Below are positions 49,721-60,609 of a DNA stretch of 64,000 nt, piece by piece. Source of the DNA: Symbiodinium natans (lineage: Eukaryota > Sar > Dinophyceae > Suessiales > Symbiodiniaceae). Below the pieces are notes generated by a model, which was not told the origin of the DNA, did not search any database, and saw only the letters and a list, made by a program, of their open reading frames with translations. Within the stretch, counting starts at the first letter, position 1, and each line of letters starts with the position of its first letter. A program made the position numbers and the translations under genes. The stretch lies in NCBI GenBank assembly GCA_905221605.1, contig CAJNDS010000209.1:64001-128000 (forward strand). The letters are read 5' to 3'.

Positions 49721-52700
49721 TCAGATAGAGGCCTGCAGCACCGGCTCTTTGAAGGATTGCAGAGGCTCAGGTGACCAGCTGCTTTCCTCGTGCTTGTCCT
49801 CGGAAACGTCTGCGGTCTTGGGCTCAGCAAGCTCCACCACATTCGCCTTCGGCGGTGCAAATGAGGAAGAGTCGATTCGACTGGACTGGAAACTTACTCT
49901 TGATTCTATGCCCGCGGCTGCGGGCACGACCTCCATGGCAAGTAAAGAGAGGCTGGCAATGAGGAGGTTGATGTCGTAGGTGGGCAATGCGCCGAGGGGC
50001 TTGACGACATCCTTCTCGTCCATCGCAGACAAACTTGCTGTGACAGCCCTCAGCTGAGAGCTAAGCTCTGCGGGCGTGGGCATCTTCTGCAAATTGAACA
50101 GGAATAATTCCTGCTGTCCACCAAGAGTAGCGCGGAAGACCAAAGCCGAGCATGTCATCGTCACCAGCAGGAGCAGGGATACGCCGAGGGCTCCCATGAG
50201 CACTGTGGAGAGCATGTCCGCAAAATCTTGCATGCTTCCCTGGATGGCATCCAGGTGCAGCGAAGAGGAAGCCACCAGAAGGGCGATGCATAAGGACATG
50301 AGGCAATCCAGCAAATTCAAGAGCGGAACTTTCCAAGGCCAGGAGCGGGATTGGACGGTGAGGAAGACCAGGAGCACCAAGATCGCGCACATGATCTGCA
50401 CTGGGGGGTGATCTGTGGCAAGCGCGATGGGCAGTGACAGCAACGGACCCCGCATCAGCAACGGGACACCAAACCACCAGCTGTCCAGACGGAAGCGGAA
50501 GACAAGGAAGCGGAATGAACGAACCCGATCGTGCAGTCCCATTCCACTCCACTTTGGCATCATGACCACGGCCCACGTACAGAGAGCGAGAAAACCCAAC
50601 ACCCCCACTGCGAGCAGCATCACGCCCGCCACTTCCATGATGATGTGCTGATCAGAACCACATTTGACCCCCGGGAATTTGAGGATGCTGTAGATGCCGT
50701 TGGGATGGCTGAAGCAGGTCAGAGGGGCCATTGAGATAGAACTCATCGTGCTGAAGCCGACTTGCAACACCTGGCCAATCGTGCTCTTCGTCTTGCTGGG
50801 CTCCCACCGATATGCCTTGGGAAGGAACTTAGAGAGCGTGGCACAGGCGGAAAGCCACAAGACCGCCGCCGGAAAGCAAAGGACGGAGGCGACGTAACGC
50901 ACGGACACCCGGCCCCCTGCGACGCAGGAGAAGGCGAAGTTGTCAATGTCCAACACGAAGATCTGGAGGAACTCGAAAATGCCCCGGATCTGCAAGGGGA
51001 AGTCCACGGTCATCATCCCCACAATTCCCACGCTCTGCAACATGGAGATGGTCATCCCGCAGGCACAGGTCGTGGTGAAGAGAACCGAAGCTTTGGCCGT
51101 TGTCTGTGAGGTGAGGATGTAGTAGAGCGAAGGCAGGCCCAGACATAGAACCAGGAAGGCCAAAATCCAGCCCCCCACCTGGAATGCTGAGCAGTCCTTG
51201 CATTTGTCTACGTCCCAGGTTTGACCATCTCTGCAATCCGTACAGGCCACGTTGGTTGCACCACCACTGCAGCTTCCAGGACGTCCACCGGAACATCGGA
51301 AAGGTTGCAAGCACCGGTAGAGGTCCAGGGGCTGCTCAACGGTGCTGAAGAAGTTCTCACGAATGTAAGGCACAAAGTCCTCTCCCAACTCGGCGGTGCC
51401 GGTTTGGAGGCTGGCCACGGTGGCCAATGCAGGGCACTCCAAGCCCTCCCCGCACTCCACGCAAGTCAGGTTCCCCTTGTCAATGAAGCCCGCCTTGCAG
51501 CCACAGTCCGAGGGAGACACCGAGCCCAGGCCAAGTGTGATGCTGCCAGGGGGGCACACATCGCAAAGAGCTGAGCCTCTCCGGTCCTGGTACTTTCCTA
51601 TCTCGCAGCGGTTGCAATTGTCGCTGCCGGAAAAGTTCTGATGCTCACCTAGCTGGCAAGGCTCACAGAACAGCGCCAAGAAGGACGGCTGACTGGTTCC
51701 CGGCTCACAAGGATTGCACACATAGGTGGTGCCTTTGACATCTGAGAGGGGCGACGAGTACCTCCCCGACGTGCAGGGGCGGCACTCCCTGTAGGTGGGG
51801 TCCTCCCTTTCGAAAGCAAAGTCCATCAGGCTGATGTCATAGAGGCCGTAGCCAGCAAAACACTTCGTCTTATCTGGCAGCCACGTCTCCCAAGAGCCTG
51901 TGTTTGACTTCAGCCAACGGCACGCCACTTCCAAGTGAGAGATGCCACTCTGCTTCATGTCCATCATCATCAAGTTCACGTCGTCGACGTGAAACCGCAC
52001 ACTTCGGATGAGGTCTTCGACACGCGGTGCCAGTGTCGACAGGTCTTGACTGACCAGCTTCGTGATGAAGGCGTCCTTCAGTGCTGTTCGCTTGTCGCCG
52101 ACTTTGTAGGAGTTGAAGTCGTACTCCGGGAACACGATCTTCACGGGGTCTAAGTCCAGGAAAGTCGGATCTGGTGTCCACCAATAGAACGTGCTTGTGA
52201 CTTTTGTAGGCAATACTCCATACTCTCTAGCCACAGCCACTGCCAAGGGCATATTGTAGGCGGCTGCTTTCTGCATAACATCATCCAACATCCATCCCGC
52301 ACCTCCAGTGAAGTAAGGCACGCAATGAGATGTGTTTGCCCTGCAAGCCGGAGCCAGCCAGAAGTAACCATCCGGACAAAATGCGATCGTCTCGTTCTCC
52401 GAGAGCCTGCGGACTCCATCCGCATCGCCCGTGATGTTCAAATAGAGCTCATTTGGGCTGGTCAAAGTGAAGCGGGTCTCATTGCATGGGTAGATATGGC
52501 CCCGACTGACATCAGCGATACCGTCAAAGAAGTGCCAGGGCTGACTCCACGACTTGTTCCACCCTCGGAAGAAGTCCAAAGCAGTGCCAAGTTGGTCGTA
52601 AGCCTCCTGTTGAGACCTCTTTGGCATAAACAAGGATGTTTGTCCGCTGTAGCCCATGCTCCCGACGTCGATTGGCGCCATCGAAGGGTACTCTCTCTGT

Positions 52701-53113
52701 ATCTCTTCCCATTCGGTGGTGTAGCCCTCGCCCCAGGTCTCGAGATTGATGTGGTTGTAAGTTACCTGGGGCCCACAGCCACGATCCTCGAGATTCATGG
52801 GGTCTACACAGCCCGCGAGTGCGTAGAAGGCATTCAACGCGCCCGGGCCAGGCCCGGTTTCGTTCACGGCGTATCCCAAACGCTCCTCTATGAGGATGTG
52901 GATGACAGCGCTCGTGACATATCCAGCGGCCCAGTCGCTGATCCAGAGGCCAAGAGGATAAGATTCACCATTAGCGTGACGCAAAGGCTGCCGCTGACTT
53001 GGTGCAATGGCGTCCGGCAAGCAAGTCGTAGCCGGTGAGCCCGCGTGTGCCCGTGCCACGTGGCACTGCCACACAAAGAAGAAGGCACACACAAGTCTGT
53101 GGAAGCGAAGCAT
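49721..53113 (-). CDS. Receptor-like multi-membrane protein, copy 3 (1130 aa)
   Basis: Intact colinear copy, the most diverged of the three in the ectodomain surface and C-terminal tail (for example MPKRSQQEAYD, FNSYKVGDKRTALKD, LSAMDEKDVVKPLG). The signal peptide is two residues shorter (RLVCAFFFVWQCHVARAHA). The Cys repeats and membrane segments are conserved. Three intact paralogs with divergence concentrated outside the conserved Cys and membrane segments fit functional retention with possible ligand or partner diversification (inference). Start ATG at 53113. Confidence 0.88.
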   Translation of the reverse strand: MLRFHRLVCAFFFVWQCHVARAHAGSPATTCLPDAIAPSQRQPLRHANGESYPLGLWISDWAAGYVTSAVIHILIEERLGYAVNETGPGPGALNAFYALAGCVDPMNLEDRGCGPQVTYNHINLETWGEGYTTEWEEIQREYPSMAPIDVGSMGYSGQTSLFMPKRSQQEAYDQLGTALDFFRGWNKSWSQPWHFFDGIADVSRGHIYPCNETRFTLTSPNELYLNITGDADGVRRLSENETIAFCPDGYFWLAPACRANTSHCVPYFTGGAGWMLDDVMQKAAAYNMPLAVAVAREYGVLPTKVTSTFYWWTPDPTFLDLDPVKIVFPEYDFNSYKVGDKRTALKDAFITKLVSQDLSTLAPRVEDLIRSVRFHVDDVNLMMMDMKQSGISHLEVACRWLKSNTGSWETWLPDKTKCFAGYGLYDISLMDFAFEREDPTYRECRPCTSGRYSSPLSDVKGTTYVCNPCEPGTSQPSFLALFCEPCQLGEHQNFSGSDNCNRCEIGKYQDRRGSALCDVCPPGSITLGLGSVSPSDCGCKAGFIDKGNLTCVECGEGLECPALATVASLQTGTAELGEDFVPYIRENFFSTVEQPLDLYRCLQPFRCSGGRPGSCSGGATNVACTDCRDGQTWDVDKCKDCSAFQVGGWILAFLVLCLGLPSLYYILTSQTTAKASVLFTTTCACGMTISMLQSVGIVGMMTVDFPLQIRGIFEFLQIFVLDIDNFAFSCVAGGRVSVRYVASVLCFPAAVLWLSACATLSKFLPKAYRWEPSKTKSTIGQVLQVGFSTMSSISMAPLTCFSHPNGIYSILKFPGVKCGSDQHIIMEVAGVMLLAVGVLGFLALCTWAVVMMPKWSGMGLHDRVRSFRFLVFRFRLDSWWFGVPLLMRGPLLSLPIALATDHPPVQIMCAILVLLVFLTVQSRSWPWKVPLLNLLDCLMSLCIALLVASSSLHLDAIQGSMQDFADMLSTVLMGALGVSLLLLVTMTCSALVFRATLGGQQELFLFNLQKMPTPAELSSQLRAVTASLSAMDEKDVVKPLGALPTYDINLLIASLSLLAMEVVPAAAGIESRVSFQSSRIDSSSFAPPKANVVELAEPKTADVSEDKHEESSWSPEPLQSFKEPVLQASI

Positions 53114-53253
53114 CGTTCGTTAACTGTTCGTTAACAACCAAGGCTGCCCCAGCTTGAGCACAACAGCTGTGGCCAATTCGTTTGTTCTTGCCACCTGCGC
53201 ATGGGGTTTGCAAGCACTGAATTCAAGAGCTGCTGTAGCGAAACAAAACAAAC

Positions 53254-54133
53254 CTGCAGGGCGGGCCTCCTTGCTTCGGGGGATAGGTCTGCGAGCCCAT
53301 CAGGAGGAAAATAGTCTCCTCGCGGCGGGACACCCCGACACGGCCCCGACTGGGGAATCTGCGGCTGGGCACTGGCAGCACTGGCCAGGTCCATGAGCCT
53401 GCCTACTCTCTGCAGCGCAAGACGTCTGTCAAAGGAGGTTTCGCTGAGAGGCCGATCATGACATGAAGGAGTCCAGGGTGCGGTAGCACCAAAAACCCCC
53501 TACTGAGTGCTATTGTTAGCCACATGATTTCATGCGATCTTAGGCCGGGCCCCGTCCGTCGATGAGGCCATTGGACAGCAGCGCTTTCACCATCATGCGC
53601 TCCACCTCTGCGCGCTCGGAGGAGTGTGTTCATGAACTAATGTGGTTGTGGTTGCTGAACCGGGCTCTTGCTGGTTATGGCTAGCAGATACAGGCGTTAG
53701 GAAGAGCTCGGGTAAACATGGGTAAACCCTCTCTCTCCTGCCCACAGCACGAGGCGATGAGCTTGTCAAAGAACGGCTGGAAGGTGTCGTAGCAGTCTGC
53801 GCCCCCTGCCACCGCACCTATGGGATGGGCAGCGCGCATGCATTCTAGAGGTATAGGGCAGTAGCCCGCTAATTATAATGCTCTGTTCACAAAGCAGCCC
53901 CACCCAGGCCTTGATCATGGGGTGTCCCCGTTTGTCCATTCCCGTCTTGATGCATTTGGCAAAAGTCACTCCCATTGGCGTCTGCCGAGCTCGCATCGCA
54001 TCATAGAGGCCTGGCTCTTCTTTGAGAACATCCACCGTGATGCTGAAGTGTCTTGAGAGATCGGGCAATTGCTCCGGACATCTGTCGGTGGGGATGTCAA
54101 GCTGGCAAAGGGTAGCCCTGTTTCGGCAGTCAT
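53254..54133 (-). pseudogene. Phosphagen kinase fragment, unit 3 (deleted and frameshifted)
   Basis: Keeps the start ATG (54133) and exon 1 text (PDLSRHFSITVDVLKEEPGL, TPMGVTFAKCIKTGM). A deletion removes the GLGDKEVEG-type segment near the N-terminus, and 6 bases are lost near the exon 1 end. Exon 3 and the first part of exon 4 are missing (the sequence jumps near 53620). Exon 5 has an extra base after GDYFP that shifts the frame. Pseudogene. Confidence 0.78.
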
Positions 54134-57100
54134 GGAGGGGCCCAGAACTCGCCCGGCTATGTCCCAACTGATGGACACGGAATGACTCTTGCGCGTGCTT
54201 CGGAACCAAGCTCCATGGACGACCTCACACACCTCACAGTAAGACTCGGAACGATGCAACTCAACTCTGTCGTTTTTCCTCGTGCAGCACGTTCTATGGT
54301 GCAGTTCTGGACTCGAACCAAGGCTTTTCGAGGCGACAGCCTGAACTCAAGCAGCTCCCATACAGCTCCCACACTGACCGTTGCTTCGGCGAGGAGTCTC
54401 AAAGCAGCCGCTCAACCCCCATACTGAGGCAAGTGCAACTCCAGGTCAGGGCCTTAGATGCAAGGCTTCGCCCACTTACCGCTTTGTGCGGTTGCCATCA
54501 GAACGACACTCCGGTGCATGGCCCAAACAATGCCAACCTAGTGGCCCAAGTCTGCAAAAAGCTCGAACAGCTGGTACTTCACTACCTTCACCTCATGGAC
54601 CGCATTCCACTCGTCACCTCGAAGAAGACATGACAAGGCGTAGTTGGCGTAGTTTTGCACACGAACTGAGCTCCCAACAACAAGGTTGCAGATTGAACAC
54701 ATCTCCCAGAAACAACAGGCGCATTCAAAAGGGGAGTGCAAAGTGCAAACGAGCAAGTGCGGAACGCAAACTTCGAAGAGACTTTCTGAGGATGAGATGA
54801 CGGGGTGACAGCACGCCTCCACCAGATACCGTAAACTGCATGAGGCGTAATCTGCACTTCCCAATGGCATCTGGGCATCTCTCATTCAGGTGTTTCCTGT
54901 TTCGGAACGTGTCCTTTCCCGGAACTGCGGCACTGGAACCATTCGGCGATCTCGTGCAGCCTTTGAAAAAGAATACGGTGCTCGGCGTGCATCTCTCGGT
55001 CAACCCGTCGGTGCTGCGAAGCAGTTTCTTGGGTTTTTTTGTGCTGCCGGACTCCTGCCTGTCGGCCTCTCTGTGGCCTATGTAAACCTGCACAAACCAC
55101 TCGGGCGGCTGGCACGCCACCTGAAAGGAGGCCAGCAACGAAGGACAGCTCTTCACTTTCTGAACCTTGCCAGTTGCCAGGTTCCCGGGCTGAGGGCAGC
55201 TTGTCACTGCCCCGTGACGTGTGCAGCATTGAAGGGAAAGACTCAGGCTTGCAAAGGGACGTCTCCATCCCAGCCATGCTCAGACTCAGACCAGCAAACC
55301 TTATTAAGGCTGTGGGAAAAACCTGTGGAGATTTTTTGGCGGCCTTCAACTCGTCATCACAAAGAGCTGACATTGTCATTGAGCCACCCCCACAAGACTC
55401 CACCCAGAAGGAGATCGGCCTCACAGAAATGCTAGGGCTACTTGAGGCGACTTTGCTTTGCTCGGTGACTGTGACAGCACGAGGTGGGAATTTGGAACAA
55501 AGTCGCCCCAAACATCCCCCGAACCCTGAGAAGCAGGAAATGGTTTTGCCGACGGCCTTTCAAGCTCGTCGGAGCGCGGAATTGCAATGCGCGGACGGGT
55601 TCCTGCACCGTTAGCCGCCGTGTGGTGAGACGCCGCGAGCCCGCGAAGCCCTAAACCTGCAACAGCACCGAACCCTTTTTCCCCAGGGCTGCCAAGACAC
55701 AGAGGTACTGGAAGCGGGCCTGCAAAGCGGCATCTGAGCCTGGCCTGCAAAGCGCCACTGTGGCGGCTATCCGATGAAAAGCGCAGAAAGCCCCATTGAG
55801 GAGAGGCGTGTTAACCAGGCAGGGATCAGAGACGTCAATCCACGACTCGCTTTAGAAGGTTGCAAGGTCCACCACATAACGTCTCCCATACCATAGACTC
55901 CAATGCGTTGAGAACAGCAAGCACTTGCATGTCCACGTGCTCAGTAGCCCAGTGTAATCCATGAAAACCAAGTTGCCTTCGTCCCAACATCTTGCATCAC
56001 GTGGTGTTAGTCAACGAGCGGCTTCCCGCCTGGTAGTTGGGAAGCTCATCCATCGACCTCGGCGTCCTGCAGCGGGGGCGGGGGGGGGGGGGGCTCTGCA
56101 ACTCCTTGTGTCCCGCTCAATTTGCGTAGGATTGAGGGATTGAGGCCTAAAGACTGAACGCATCTTTGGACGCTGCAAAAGAAGATGACTGCCTGAATCT
56201 GGGCGCAACCGTTGTGACTGGTTCACTCGGCTTATAGGGTACCCTGCGGGTACGTTTAGCACACTTATCTCCAGATGGATTCCAGGCTGTCCATAGTGTG
56301 GCTCCAGGAAAGAAACTGGATGCCAGGACCAAAGGTCCACAGTGCTGCCTTGGTTGTTGCTTGGTCCAAGGTGCTGTGGCTCCCTTGCAGCCCGCCTAGC
56401 AAAGCTCCGCGGGCTATCAGAGAGCGTAACATGGCGGATCCAAGTAGCTCAAATTCAGCCAACTTCGGAAAAGCCCCAGGTTCATCCGAGAAGGCCACTC
56501 ATTCCGTTAGGTTGAACGTGTGTCTTCATGGTTGTTTGATTGTTTGAGTCTTCTTGGCGTGCCCAGCGTTTCTGTGCGGATGGGCGTCGCCTCTTGCTAC
56601 ATCTGCATATATCTATTTGCCAAGGGTCATCCAAAAAATGTGCATGTATATACATGCATGCATGTGTGTACGTATGCATGTATGTGTGTACGAGATGGTG
56701 CGTGTGTGTGTACATGTATATAATCTATATATATATATACGAAATAGCTATGCAGCTTGCGAAAGAGAGTCAAAGGCAGCCAAGCCACCGTTGGCGAGCC
56801 GCGCTGGAGCCACCTTCCGACCATGACGGCGAAGGCTCTAGTCTTCTACCTGGAGGTTCTTCCAAAAGGTTCCATTTTGGGGTATAGTATATTCGCGCGC
56901 CAATTCCACACTAGTCTGTTGGTTTGCCAGAGGCGCGAGATAGCCTAATAAACCTTGGGTCCGAGAGCCCCAAAGACAAATCATTGCACTTGTCGAAGAA
57001 TTCCTCCAACGACGCCGAAAGCTTGCCAGCCACAGCATTTCCGTCCTTCTCGGAAGTCTATCCGCGCATGCAAGAAAAAAAGCATTCCACGTTGCCACCC

Positions 57101-57600
57101 AGGTTTGGCTTTCCAGTGATCAAGAGGGTACCGTACATGGAAGGCTCCGCAGGATAATCGGAACCCCAGTAGAAGAAAAAACATAAGTTATAGAACAAGC
57201 CCCCATGATTCTCGGGAACATAAACCCCTAACCCTAGCCCTCTAAGCCCCTAGCCCGTGAACTCTGCAAAGCTCCAGAGCGGCTCATGGCCTCCCAGTTC
57301 AAGGTGGTGTCAGCTCCCGTGAATCTGAGCTCGGGAGGCAAATTGTTTGCCGCGCTTTCTTCAGCTCAGGGAGCCCATTCGGGAGTTCGGCATCCGGGCG
57401 CTCTTGGAACTACAGAGGCCAGCATAGGATCAACCCTCCTAGAAAACAACAAGCAAACCTCGTTTCGACGGTGACACTCACACCAGGAAGTCAAGACAGA
57501 ATACCCCACATTGCAAGCACGCAAGCCCATCCCACGGATAATGCTTCGCCACGCAGATTGCTGGCCGAACACATCAAACAAACCCTCCAGAACAATACCC
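54134..57600. other. Unit 3 upstream flank, no recognised gene
   Basis: Shares the flank sequences of units 1 and 2. A poly-G tract lies at 56075-56095 and a TG/TATG microsatellite at 56640-56745. Open frames on both strands are short and unrecognised. Confidence 0.45.
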
Positions 57601-57829
57601 TCCTCCCTCATGCAACTCCAACTTAGGATGAAGGTTACCATCAAAACGAGAAAGCCCTAAATCCAACGAACCCTGAACCCTCAAGCCAACAAACCCTAAA
57701 CCCCAAATCCCAAACGCCAACCCTGACCCTGAACCCGGTCGATCCAGCACGTGCGGCCCAGGCTCACGCGCCAGCGATTGAGGAGGAGCACAGTCGGGAC
57801 TGGGCCTCCATCGAGAAATCGCGTCAAAC

Positions 57830-57833
<4 letters not shown>

Positions 57834-57878
<45 letters not shown>

Positions 57879-57950
57879 GAGACACAGAGACGGAGGCGGA
57901 GACGGAGACGAAGTCGGAGTCGGAGACGGAGACGGAGACAGAGACATAAA
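57834..57950 (+). repeat. (GA)n microsatellite followed by (GGAGAC)n
   Basis: About 50 bases of GA dinucleotides, then about eight GGAGAC/GGAGTC hexamers. A further GA-rich stretch with GAAAG words lies at 58110-58190, after TATTGT-type cryptic repeats. Confidence 0.95.
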
Positions 57951-58464
57951 CGAAAGGAGGGGAGAGGGAGGGAGATTGTTAAGATTCGTGTTGCTGTTCT
58001 TCCCTTACTATTGCGATTATTGTTATTGTTGTAGTATAGTATTGCTACTATTGTGTCTCGTCTTACTTGTCTTGCTAGTGTTTACTACTGTTGTTCTTCT
58101 GTTGCGAATGCATGGAGAGACAGAGAAAGTACGACATACAGAAAGAAAGCGAAAGAGAAACAGAGAGAGAGAGAGACAGATAGAGAGAGGATACTGCTTC
58201 ATAGGGGCCCCAAAACTACATGGTGAAAGTGCAACTATGGGTTTGCGGTGCTATGTGATTTGTCAAACCGTCTCTTCAGCATCGATCGAGTCACAGATGA
58301 AGTTGAATGGAAGTGGCATCGGTCCTATATCGCATAGCACCTTTGCCAGGGTGGGGCATGACCATGTGCATGCCATGCGTCAACTCGCCCTTTTCATGCA
58401 ACGTCGTGCAGACTGCTGTTCATGGCAAATCTGGCACGCACAGTCGCATGCAGGTGATCGACAA

Positions 58465-60564
58465 CTATTTCAGCCAAGGCAGGACGGGCTTGCACGCTTG
58501 GAAATACGAGGCCCGAAGCAGGCTCTGCAGGCTCCGCCACTTTGTCTCCAGCTCGACAAACTGTCCCTCTTCCTCCAAGATACAGTGGGGGTGCGCCAAG
58601 AAACTGCAATCTGGGCACTCATAGCACCCAAAACCGAATATCGAGTTGCCACACATACCGCAGTGTCCTTGGACAACACAGATGCCGTGGCAGGAATGCT
58701 TCTCAAGTTGGTGCGGATGATTGGGATGCCGAGCTCGCTGAGGGCAGTCCTTCCACCTCTCCAAAAAAGCCTCTTGGGCCATTCTCAGAGCATCCCTGTG
58801 CTCCCCGTACTGCGCCCAGATGCGGAGCCACCTTGCAAAAGTGATCCAGGATCCGGACTCTGACACGCGCAGATCTTGAGGCTTCGACTGGGGACAGTCC
58901 TCCCACAGCCAGTCATCGGCCAGCCACACCGTGTTGCCATCCCACTTGTCTCGCTGCGCCTCATGATAGTACGTTGGTGCAACACCTGGGTCTTGTGGAT
59001 GGACGTACTCACGTCGTTCCGTGAGGTTTGGCCAAAGTCTGGGCGCACTTGCACGAATGCAACTTCGCGTCTGCATCAGCTCAGAAGAGATTTGGAGCCT
59101 GCGAATGAGCACTTGCTCTGAATCGTCTGTGCGCACAAGGGATCTGTAAACATTCCCTTCACACACTCCGAATACGCTCTGGCAAGTTGGGAATATAGGT
59201 GTGCCTTCATCATCATCGGTCAGCCACAATTCCTCCCTCATGGAAGTGATCTTGGAAGCCGAGGCCAAGTCATCTGCCAAACGCAAGAGAACGCCTCCAC
59301 TGTGGATGTAGACTGTTCCCGTCGGGCCAGGCACAAGCGGGCAGGAGTCCTTCATGAGGGAATTATACGGGCCTTGCACAAGGCGGCAGTCGGCAGTGGG
59401 AAACCAAAATCGCAGCTTCGAAGCTGGGCCGTCCTCGCAGCCCCTCTGGGAAGCGTCGCCCAACATCCTCATTGGCTGCCAGATTTCCCTGCCCAGTTCC
59501 GCGCCCACTTTTTGGTATACATAAATGGCGTGCTCTCCCGCAAATGTCAGTAGAATGGCAGCTGCCTGCCGACACCAGGCTATGCTTGTGGCCCGCCTGC
59601 CACACGCATCGATGGGGTGTGATGATTCACCACCACTGGAAGCACCTGGTGCCCTCAGGCTGCGGAAAGCAATGCAGTGGCCGTTTGGGCGCACTTCAAT
59701 CGAGATGGCGATATGGCCGGTTCGATCCAGGCAAAAAGCTTGGCAGTCAGATTCTGCAGTTGTTAAGCTAACGCATTTGGCCATGACAGGGCTTAGCTCA
59801 CATGCTACAAGCGTCAACGGCCCCGTAAATTTTCGGCGGCTTCCCGTGGTAAGTGCGACCACAATGCCAATTGAGGGAAACGGATACCCCTGCAGGGAGG
59901 AAAGTGCATGGACTTCAACTGCAGTCACCAAAGGATCATGGCCATCGAGGGGAAGCGAAAAGGCCGGGCCATCGGGCGGCACCACCAGCAAGTTGTTTCT
60001 GGCTGGGTTCCGGAAGCATGTGTCCCTTCGGAAGCATGTGGCCCTTCTGCGCGCGAGCGCCGTGCGCTTTGGACGCTTGGAACTGGCAGAGGCAGCGGCC
60101 GCGCATCTCAACGCTCGCAAGCGAGCCTGCCAGGAGAAAGGGATATATTCTGTCGCGCCAGTCTTCTCGCCTCCGTCAGCGCCGTCTTCCTCGAGGTCCG
60201 AGGCATGGATGCTGTCCGAGCCTTCGCCGGAGCCGTATCCGCTGCGTCGCCCTGTCTGCATGTTGTAATGTTCGGAAAGGCCGCCGCCCACCAAAACAAG
60301 GAGCCCAGTGTCGGGGTCCAGGCCGACACAACCCATCCTGGGGGTGGGTACCAAGACGTCTTTTGGTGGCCAACCTCTGTCCTCCGAACGATCCATGTTT
60401 AAGACGCGCAGCTCCTCCAAGTATTCGGAGGTCTCGGGGATTCTCTCCCACTTCGCCTCAAGACGAGTCGTAGGGACCGGCAGCTGGACGAGCAGTGTCG
60501 CCTGCACGTCTGCGGCGCTCGCCACACCACCTGAGCAATCAGGACACCTTGAAATTCCTTGCAT
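58465..60564 (-). CDS. 699-aa protein with C-terminal DC1/C1-like zinc domain
   Basis: One long open frame. The first ATG is at 60564, with an in-frame stop about 35 bases upstream, although the intervening Cys-containing codons could belong to an exon. The C-terminus (about residues 630-675) has HPNHPHQLEKHSC, then CGMCGNSIFGFGCYECPDC, then FLAHPHC. This H-C-C-C-C-H-C spacing is that of DC1/C1-type zinc fingers, which in other proteins bind lipid or protein partners. The first 500 residues contain repeated short beta-type segments (GLLVLVGGGL, IGIVVALTTGS, AAILLTFAGEHAIYVYQK, GTVYIHSGGVLLRLAD) compatible with a beta-propeller, but no clear WD repeats. There is an acidic insert (SDLEEDGADGGE). 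No signal peptide or membrane segment. Function unknown. Confidence 0.75.
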   Translation of the reverse strand: MQGISRCPDCSGGVASAADVQATLLVQLPVPTTRLEAKWERIPETSEYLEELRVLNMDRSEDRGWPPKDVLVPTPRMGCVGLDPDTGLLVLVGGGLSEHYNMQTGRRSGYGSGEGSDSIHASDLEEDGADGGEKTGATEYIPFSWQARLRALRCAAAASASSKRPKRTALARRRATCFRRDTCFRNPARNNLLVVPPDGPAFSLPLDGHDPLVTAVEVHALSSLQGYPFPSIGIVVALTTGSRRKFTGPLTLVACELSPVMAKCVSLTTAESDCQAFCLDRTGHIAISIEVRPNGHCIAFRSLRAPGASSGGESSHPIDACGRRATSIAWCRQAAAILLTFAGEHAIYVYQKVGAELGREIWQPMRMLGDASQRGCEDGPASKLRFWFPTADCRLVQGPYNSLMKDSCPLVPGPTGTVYIHSGGVLLRLADDLASASKITSMREELWLTDDDEGTPIFPTCQSVFGVCEGNVYRSLVRTDDSEQVLIRRLQISSELMQTRSCIRASAPRLWPNLTERREYVHPQDPGVAPTYYHEAQRDKWDGNTVWLADDWLWEDCPQSKPQDLRVSESGSWITFARWLRIWAQYGEHRDALRMAQEAFLERWKDCPQRARHPNHPHQLEKHSCHGICVVQGHCGMCGNSIFGFGCYECPDCSFLAHPHCILEEEGQFVELETKWRSLQSLLRASYFQACKPVLPWLK

Positions 60565-60609
60565 GGCCAACGCGCATGTCCCAAAACAGGGGTGCCCTTA
60601 ATCTTCCCA

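Larger units (their letters stand above)
49410..57600 (-). repeat. Tandem gene unit 3 (about 8.2 kb)
   Basis: Same landmark order as units 1 and 2, with an internal deletion in the kinase fragment and a longer upstream flank. Confidence 0.8.
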
